From NCBI GenBank assembly GCA_016215765.1, contig JACRHY010000037.1, positions 1-25,296 of the forward strand: a DNA stretch of 25,296 nt, in the 5' to 3' direction. The stretch is from Parcubacteria group bacterium (GTDB lineage Bacteria > Patescibacteriota > Minisyncoccia > UBA6257 > JACRHY01). Position numbers and translations under genes: made by a program. This document shows positions 21,175-25,296 of the stretch, piece after piece (position 1 is the stretch's first letter; every line of letters begins with the position of its first letter). The notes under the pieces are model-generated. The model had not been told where the DNA came from. It ran no database searches and saw only the letters and a program-made list of their open reading frames with translations.

Positions 21175-22518
21175 ATGATCAAAGCAAAACTTCCCCCGCA
21201 GGACCTGGAAGCCGAGCAGGCCGTCCTGGGAGCGATGATGGTCAATAAAAACTCCGTTATCAGAGTGGCGGATTCTTTAACTCCGGAAGAATTTTACAAA
21301 CCGGCTCATCACAAAATTTACGAGACGATGCTGGAACTTTTCAGCCGGCATGAACCGATAGACATCATCAGTTTGACTTCAGCTCTTAAAAAAAAGAGGG
21401 AGCTGGAAAAAATCGGCGGTTCCGCTTACTTGACCGAACTGGCCAATTCCGTTCCTTCGTCTTCTCATATTGAACATTACGCCGGAATCGTCAGGGAAAA
21501 AAACATCTTGCGCGAACTCATCAATACTTCGTCGGAAATAACCGACGGCGCTTTCGGCGGATCTTCAAACGTTGAAGATCTTTTGGACAACATTGAGCAA
21601 AAAGTATTCGCCATCACCAACCGCTCCCTGCCGCAAAAATTCGTCGCCGTTAAAGACGAATTAAAAGACGCCTACGAACGGATTGAAAAACTGCACAAAG
21701 GAGACGGCGCTCTGCGCGGCGTTACCACCGGCTTTGACGGATTGGATCATTATCTCTCCGGTTTTCAAAAGTCGGATCTCGTCATTTTGGGCGCGCGGCC
21801 GTCGCTCGGAAAAACCGCCCTGGCGTTGGACATCGCCCGCCACGCCGCCGTCAAGGGAGGCGTTCCGGTCGGCATATTCTCGCTGGAAATGTCGCGCGAA
21901 CAGGTTATTGACCGCCTGATTTCGGCTGAAGCGCAGGTGCCTCTCTGGCGGCTGCGCACCGGCCGCCTGCAAGACGAGATTGAATTTGGAATGATACGCG
22001 AGGCGCTTGACCGCCTGTCGCGAACGCCGATTTTCGTGGAGGATTCTCCGTCGCCGAACATTCTTCAAATGCGAGCGATGGCGCGCCGTCTGCAGGCGGA
22101 ACACGATTTGGGGCTTCTTATCGTTGATTACCTTCAAATGATCCAGCCGAGAACGTCAAACGATTCCGTCGTTCAGCAGATAACGGAAATTTCCCGCGGG
22201 TTGAAATCGCTGGCCAGAGAGCTTAACATTCCCGTTTTGGCGCTTTCCCAGCTGTCGCGCGGCGTTGAACAACGGGAGGTGAAAATCCCCCGTCTTTCCG
22301 ATCTTCGCGAATCCGGCTCCATAGAACAGGACGCCGACGTCGTGATGTTTATCTATCGGAAAGATCGCGAATACGCGAACATCGCGCCGGAAGAGCAAAA
22401 TACGGCCGAAATAATCATCGCCAAACACCGAAACGGGCCGCTGGGCACCGTCAAACTGAAATTTGATCCCGAAAAAGTGAATTTCAAACAGATTGACACC
22501 GCTTATTCAATCCAGTAA
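21175..22518 (+). CDS. dnaB: Replicative DNA helicase DnaB
   Basis: Complete 447-residue replicative helicase, the hexameric 5'-3' motor of the replisome. The N-terminal domain (7-105) begins PPQDLEAEQAVLGAMM. The RecA-like domain contains Walker A GARPSLGKT (206-214), EMSREQVIDRLIS after the glutamate switch, Walker B LLIVDYLQM (314-322) and the LSQLSRGVE arginine-finger region with SDLRESGSIEQDADVV (375-390). No intein is present, which is worth noting since dnaB is a frequent intein host. The ATG at 21175 follows an A/T-rich stretch without a Shine-Dalgarno sequence. recR starts 11 bases after the stop. Confidence 0.98.
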   Translation: MIKAKLPPQDLEAEQAVLGAMMVNKNSVIRVADSLTPEEFYKPAHHKIYETMLELFSRHEPIDIISLTSALKKKRELEKIGGSAYLTELANSVPSSSHIEHYAGIVREKNILRELINTSSEITDGAFGGSSNVEDLLDNIEQKVFAITNRSLPQKFVAVKDELKDAYERIEKLHKGDGALRGVTTGFDGLDHYLSGFQKSDLVILGARPSLGKTALALDIARHAAVKGGVPVGIFSLEMSREQVIDRLISAEAQVPLWRLRTGRLQDEIEFGMIREALDRLSRTPIFVEDSPSPNILQMRAMARRLQAEHDLGLLIVDYLQMIQPRTSNDSVVQQITEISRGLKSLARELNIPVLALSQLSRGVEQREVKIPRLSDLRESGSIEQDADVVMFIYRKDREYANIAPEEQNTAEIIIAKHRNGPLGTVKLKFDPEKVNFKQIDTAYSIQ

Positions 22519-22529
22519 TTCCCGCCTCC

Positions 22530-23129
22530 ATGCCGCCGGAACCGATTAGAAAATTCATCAGCCGATTCTCTTCTTTGCCGTCAATCGGCCCCCGCCAAGC
22601 CGCGCGGCTGGCTTTTCAGTTGATAAGCCGCGGCAAAACGGAAATCAAAGATGTCGCCGACGCCGTCGCGGGGCTTCAGACAATCGGCGTTTGCGAGCGT
22701 TGTTTTTTCATTCACGAAAACAAAAACGGCCTTTGCGGCATCTGCTCCGACGCCGGCCGAAAAGCGGGCGCGATAGCGATCGTTGAAAAAGAAACCGATT
22801 TACTCTCTCTTGAACGGACGGGAAAATTCTCCGGCCGGTATCTCGTGCTGGGACGCCTTGATAAAGGAGGGATGTTTGAAAATTCCCAAAAAGGACGCCT
22901 GCGGACGCTGATTAAAACGATCAAAGAAGAACTCGACGGGAGCGCCGACGAAATCGTCATCGCCATCAGCCCCACCACGGTCGGCGATCTTAACGCTTCC
23001 GTCATCGCCAAAGAATTGCGCCCCTACGCGAAAAAAATAACCCGCCTGGGACGGGGACTTCCGACCGGCGGAGAGATAGAATTCGCCGACGAAGAAACTC
23101 TGGGCGAAGCCATTAAAAACAGAGAATAG
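22530..23129 (+). CDS. recR: Recombination mediator RecR
   Basis: Complete 199-residue RecR, which loads RecA at gaps together with RecO and/or RecF. An N-terminal helix-hairpin-helix (SSLPSIGPRQAARLAF, 14-29) is followed by the C4 zinc finger (Cys55, Cys58, Cys69, Cys72) and a Toprim domain starting AIAIVEKETDLLSLE. The C-terminal ITRLGRGLPTGGEIEFADEETLGEAI matches the family Walker-B-like end. The central Toprim loop differs: the usual YHVLGG...SPLDG reads YLVLGRLDKGGMFENSQ here. The gene is 11 bases downstream of dnaB and ends seven bases from the convergent bL21 gene. Confidence 0.95.
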   Translation: MPPEPIRKFISRFSSLPSIGPRQAARLAFQLISRGKTEIKDVADAVAGLQTIGVCERCFFIHENKNGLCGICSDAGRKAGAIAIVEKETDLLSLERTGKFSGRYLVLGRLDKGGMFENSQKGRLRTLIKTIKEELDGSADEIVIAISPTTVGDLNASVIAKELRPYAKKITRLGRGLPTGGEIEFADEETLGEAIKNRE

Positions 23130-23136
23130 AAGCGGG

Positions 23137-23451
23137 TTACGCGGTTATTTTACCGATTTTAACTTCGGTGAAATTCTGCCGATGGCCCTTTTTCTTGCGA
23201 AAGCGGTTTTTGGAATGATACTTGAAAACGATTTTCTTTTTATCCCGCCCCTGATTTAAAATTTCTCCGGCGACTCCGGCTCCTTCAACGTAAGGCGCGC
23301 CTATTTTTATCTTCTCGCCGTCGGCCCAAAGCAGAACTTTGTCAAAAACAACCGCGGCGCTCTTTTCGCCGTTTAATTTCTCCACCCGGATTTTTTGTTC
23401 CGAAGAGACCTTATATTGTTTTCCCCCCGTTTCTATAACCGCGAATATCAT
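23137..23451 (-). CDS. rplU: 50S ribosomal protein bL21
   Basis: A 104-residue bL21, a 23S rRNA-binding protein of the large subunit. It starts MIFAVIETGGKQYKVSS and contains the typical VLLWADGEKIKIGAPYVEGAGVAGEI and the RNA-binding KKIVFKYHSKNRFRKKKGHRQ loop. The expected partner rpmA (bL27) is not downstream: recR converges only seven bases away. Near-leaderless transcription is predicted from the promoter at 23462-23490, which leaves no space for a classic L21 leader. Confidence 0.97.
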   Translation of the reverse strand: MIFAVIETGGKQYKVSSEQKIRVEKLNGEKSAAVVFDKVLLWADGEKIKIGAPYVEGAGVAGEILNQGRDKKKIVFKYHSKNRFRKKKGHRQNFTEVKIGKITA

Positions 23452-23461
23452 AATGACGATT

Positions 23462-23490
23462 ATTATTATTCAGATAAAACGCGATGTCAA
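23462..23490 (-). promoter_or_regulatory. rplU promoter, near-leaderless
   Basis: The minus strand has a perfect -35 TTGACA (23485-23490), a 17-bp spacer and a -10 AATAAT (23462-23467). Predicted start is three to four bases before the rplU ATG. Confidence 0.55.
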
Positions 23491-23513
23491 CTGCCCTTTA
23501 TTGCGCAGCGGGT

Positions 23514-23864
23514 CTAATTTATTTTTATTATCGCCAAAATAGCCGCGAAAACCGGAACGGAGAAAGCAAAACCGGCGGACGCCAAAACGTAGGATAAAAA
23601 CCGCTCTCTGTCAAAAACGGCGATTGCCAAAAATAAATTTACCGAGAGCGCCGTAAGCGCGATCGCCAAAATTTCATAAAGATCCGAAACCGTTCCCAGG
23701 GCGTCTACGCCGCGAAAAACGTCCCAATGAATAATAATGGACGCGGCACGATCGGCATATTCCGCGTAAACGACGGAAAACCCGACGATCAAAACAACGA
23801 GCGAAAAAATAAAAATTCCGCTTAAATATTTATCCGCAATCGCTCTTGGAAGATTAATATGCAT
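23514..23864 (-). CDS. Small three-helix membrane protein of unknown function
   Basis: A 116-residue protein with hydrophobic segments at about 15-33, 65-84 and 92-113. The loop between the first two, with the motif IIIHWDVFRGVDALG (about 43-57), resembles the IPxHW-D-x-G element of DUF1648-type membrane proteins, where this loop faces outward. Similar proteins occur in CPR genomes without known function. It starts four bases after the AbiEii-like gene ends, so it is probably co-transcribed with that pair, though a functional link is not shown. Confidence 0.65.
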   Translation of the reverse strand: MHINLPRAIADKYLSGIFIFSLVVLIVGFSVVYAEYADRAASIIIHWDVFRGVDALGTVSDLYEILAIALTALSVNLFLAIAVFDRERFLSYVLASAGFAFSVPVFAAILAIIKIN

Positions 23865-23868
23865 AAAA

Positions 23869-24528
23869 TTAAATCAGCGCGTCTTTTAATTTCTCCGCTT
23901 CATGAATAAAAAAACCGCGCCATTGGTCTGGCTTAATATCAACAATCATACGCGGAAAATCTATTGCTTCGCCTGCTTTAAAAAATTGCGTGCCAAGTTG
24001 AAGTAAATCAATATGCCAATCAAATTTCACGCGCGCTTTCGCGATCAAATCATCAATTTTATATTCTCGTTTTTCACATAATACATATAAATCAATATAA
24101 TCGCGCGCCGCGCAACGTTGATATATTGTAAAAAGTTTGTTAACGGCAATATCCATTGCGCTATCAATTCGCAATCCGTCATTATTAATGGGTTTATCAA
24201 TCTGCAAGAAAGGAAAAAATGTGAATTCCATTTTTAATTCATCGGCGCCATATTTCAAAAAATATAAATTGCGATTCATATTCTGTTGATATTGGAACGA
24301 ATCAAACTCGAGCTCTTTTTTATATTGCTTTAAAAATACATTTATGCTCAACGGATCCACTTCGTTAAAAGAAAAAAAATCTAAATCTTCCGAGTAGCGA
24401 TGACCAAAATAAAATCCGGTAAGCGCGGTTCCGCCCGTCAAATAAAATCGCTCACAAAGCGCGTTATTGCCGGCAATAACGCGAAGAATTCGCTGCTGAG
24501 TTTTTGTTAAAATATCAAGAAACATCAA
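23869..24528 (-). CDS. AbiEii/DUF1814-family nucleotidyltransferase toxin
   Basis: A 219-residue nucleotidyltransferase-like protein. The catalytic motif TGGTALTGFYFGHRYSEDLDFF (31-52) carries Gly32-Gly33 and the metal-binding Asp48 and Asp50. LKMEFTFFPF and the later AVNKLFTIYQRCAARDYIDLYVL (with the R-D-x-x-D-L signature near 141-147) are typical of the family. Members act as type IV-like toxins in abortive phage infection, with MenT-type relatives modifying tRNA ends. The start could be ATG 24528 or 24525. It overlaps the upstream small gene by 14 bases, so the pair is translationally coupled. The partner is not a recognisable AbiEi repressor, so the system is an unusual version. Confidence 0.87.
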   Translation of the reverse strand: MMFLDILTKTQQRILRVIAGNNALCERFYLTGGTALTGFYFGHRYSEDLDFFSFNEVDPLSINVFLKQYKKELEFDSFQYQQNMNRNLYFLKYGADELKMEFTFFPFLQIDKPINNDGLRIDSAMDIAVNKLFTIYQRCAARDYIDLYVLCEKREYKIDDLIAKARVKFDWHIDLLQLGTQFFKAGEAIDFPRMIVDIKPDQWRGFFIHEAEKLKDALI

Positions 24529-24712
24529 GGATGTGGCGGAGGTATTTGCGTCGGCTCGAATCTATTGCGATTTTATCCCAATATTTTTCAAGAAGTTGCC
24601 GATTTAATTTTTCTCCCTGAAGACCAAAATTCACCATTTGTTCCAATTTCCAAATGGCGTATTGTTCAGGATTTTTTTCAAGCTCCGTAGTGTCGGTTGA
24701 CCAATTTCTCAT
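24515..24712 (-). CDS. Small partner of the AbiEii-like toxin, candidate antitoxin
   Basis: A 65-residue protein overlapping the AbiEii-like gene by 14 bases. It begins MRNWSTDTTELEKNPEQYAI and continues with the helical WKLEQMVNFGLQGEKLNRQLLEKYWDKI. It lacks a winged-helix DNA-binding domain such as that of AbiEi, and I know of no characterised function. Small proteins with this NWS...W-LEQ-xNFG pattern often precede AbiEii-like genes in CPR contigs, so it is the natural antitoxin candidate. Its ATG at 24712 is placed six bases after a perfect TATAAT box, a leaderless start. Confidence 0.72.
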   Translation of the reverse strand: MRNWSTDTTELEKNPEQYAIWKLEQMVNFGLQGEKLNRQLLEKYWDKIAIDSSRRKYLRHILDVS

Positions 24713-24718
24713 TTAATC

Positions 24719-24747
24719 ATTATATCATAAAATCGCTTTTTATACAA
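24719..24747 (-). promoter_or_regulatory. Promoter of the AbiEii-like pair, leaderless
   Basis: The minus strand has a -35 TTGTAT (24742-24747), a 17-bp spacer and a -10 TATAAT (24719-24724). The -10 box ends six bases before the ATG at 24712. The -35 hexamer is identical to that of hicBA (2289-2294). Confidence 0.7.
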
Positions 24748-24793
24748 TTTTTTACAAATAGAGAATTAATGCGCATGAAATTTGGCGAGACAT

Positions 24794-24860
24794 CCCTGCC
24801 TACCGGCCACGCCCCGCCATAGGCGAGGCTCCGCTGTAGCGGGGCCGAGGGCAGGCAGGG
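24794..24860. repeat. REP-like palindromic element
   Basis: Outer arms CCCTGCCT/AGGCAGGG (24794-24801, 24853-24860) enclose a second perfect pair GCCCCGC/GCGGGGC (24811-24817, 24839-24845), with a further small CGCC/GGCG hairpin inside. The element is far richer in G+C than its surroundings. Nested CCTGCCT...AGGCAGG hairpins of this kind are frequent dispersed repeats in CPR genomes, judged from memory. No coding sequence overlaps it. Confidence 0.75.
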
Positions 24861-24928
24861 TTGCGGGCTTTGATTTCCGGAAAAAAGCATTTACGCGTTT
24901 TTCTTTGAACTTCTTTATTTTCCGTATT

Positions 24929-25213
24929 CTACTCGCTAAATTCTTCTATTAGTGCTGTAATTATACACTTTGCGCGAACCTTTTTCCAATCGCGAAGCGA
25001 TTGACCTTTCCACGCGCCGAGCGCGTGGAGGCTCTGAACTTTATCGTACGCGCGGAGCGCGTGCCAACGCCAACCCTGCGCGCACAAATCCCCGCCGTTT
25101 TTAGGAAACATTATAAAACGGCGGGAATCGCTCCCTTGAACTGGAGCGGAAAGGACGATTTCAAGTTTTTCTTTGGCGGCAAATTCTTTCCGTCACAGCA
25201 CCATTTTACTCAT
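24929..25213 (-). pseudogene. Decayed transposase-like fragment (IS3 OrfA-like N-terminus), interrupted
   Basis: From ATG 25213 the frame reads MSKMVL, then TGA (25193-25195), then RKEFAAKEKLEIVLSA. This resembles the start of IS3-type OrfA/HTH transposase subunits, which commonly open with K/R-F-x-x-E-x-K-L-x-I-V-L. After PVQGSDS the family match stops and the frame runs through the three mini-hairpins to a stop at 24929, so the gene is both stop-interrupted and overwritten by repeats. Its ATG overlaps the stop of the partial frame at 25210-25296. The similarity is short, and chance is not excluded. Confidence 0.4.
24987..25062. repeat. Three mini-hairpins with GAA, CGA and GGA triloops
   Basis: Three perfect stems with three-base loops: 24987-25003 (7 bp, GAA), 25010-25028 (8 bp, CGA) and 25048-25062 (6 bp, GGA). 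All loops fit the stable GNA-type pattern or are close to it. They interrupt the transposase-like fragment at 24929-25213 and are the right-end counterpart of the hairpin chain at 91-165. Confidence 0.8.
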
Positions 25214-25296
25214 CCAATGTTTACCCTTAACAATTTCGTGGAATTCAGAAACACCAGCACATCTGGCACTAAATGAAATGCGGCCGCTTCAATGGG
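25210..25296 (-). CDS. Partial C-terminus, possible integrase-core transposase
   Basis: Twenty-eight codons enter from the contig edge and end at TGA 25210-25212: PIEAAAFHLVPDVLVFLNS then TKLLRVNIG. The opening PIEAAAFHL recalls the TPIExx end of rve-type transposases. The adjacent transposase-like fragment, sharing a 4-base ATGA overlap, supports a mobile-element origin. The piece is too short for a firm family call, and the gene is cut by the contig end. Confidence 0.35.
   Translation of the reverse strand, partial: PIEAAAFHLVPDVLVFLNSTKLLRVNIG

Noticed and set aside
24787..25062. Possible CRISPR array
   Set aside because: Repeats are inverted, unequal and differ in sequence; no constant direct repeat or regular spacer is present.
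25193..25195. UGA reassigned to Gly or Trp, as in Gracilibacteria/Absconditabacteria
   Set aside because: groES-adjacent genes, hicB, htpX and the PD-(D/E)XK gene all end in TGA, and conserved genes have no internal TGA.
24713..25209. tRNA or other RNA gene in the right-end gap
   Set aside because: No cloverleaf with a GTTCRANNC T-arm was found; the visible structures are simple nested hairpins.

Overview
The window looks like a chromosomal contig from a small-genome bacterium of the Candidate Phyla Radiation (Patescibacteria), most likely Parcubacteria-like. This is judged from protein style and gene order, since no 16S rRNA is present. It uses the standard code: groES-side genes, hicB and others end in TGA. 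Genes are tightly packed, stop codons sit inside terminator stems, and several promoters place the transcription start on or just before the start codon, as in leaderless mRNAs. Both ends run into repeats, the usual reason a metagenomic contig stops: a perfect 120-bp palindrome on the left, and hairpins plus transposase-like remnants on the right.

Layout. 1-445: palindrome, a chain of abutting hairpins forming the 3' end of a GIY-YIG nuclease gene, and terminators. 475-3604 (minus): Tic20/DUF4870-like membrane protein, HtpX protease, an intact hicBA toxin-antitoxin pair, an anchored C1q-like protein and LemA. 3671-5859 (minus): groES-groEL behind a sigma70-type promoter and a CIRCE operator. 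5875-7127 (minus): a PD-(D/E)XK-like protein and an MntA/HepT (MNT-HEPN) toxin-antitoxin pair. 7179-14406 (minus): a seven-gene stress operon, hrcA-grpE-dnaK-(unknown membrane protein)-dnaJ-rmuC-(wHTH-nucleotidyltransferase), led by a CIRCE that overlaps the promoter. 14431-16122: a KefB-type antiporter. 16203-17459: a secreted protein, a small unknown protein and a second hicBA locus whose hicA is truncated. 17553-19588: a prepilin fused to tail-fibre-like repeats and a C1q-like domain, with a coiled-coil partner. 19656-23129 (plus): cysS, dnaB, recR. 23137-24747 (minus): bL21, a membrane protein and an AbiEii-type nucleotidyltransferase pair. 24794-25296: REP-like hairpins and transposase-like debris.

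How it works together. HrcA is predicted to bind both CIRCE sites (TTGGCACTC-type half-sites) and so control its own operon and groESL. HtpX and LemA fit membrane quality control. The two C1q-like proteins, one built on a type IV prepilin, suggest a surface adhesion system, which fits an episymbiotic lifestyle. Four toxin-antitoxin-like loci, one of them decayed, and three nucleotidyltransferase-fold proteins make up the accessory defence or addiction content. The most interesting points for follow-up are the prepilin-C1q fusion, the hairpin chain read through by the GIY-YIG gene, the leaderless promoter pattern, and the unknown membrane protein inside the chaperone operon.
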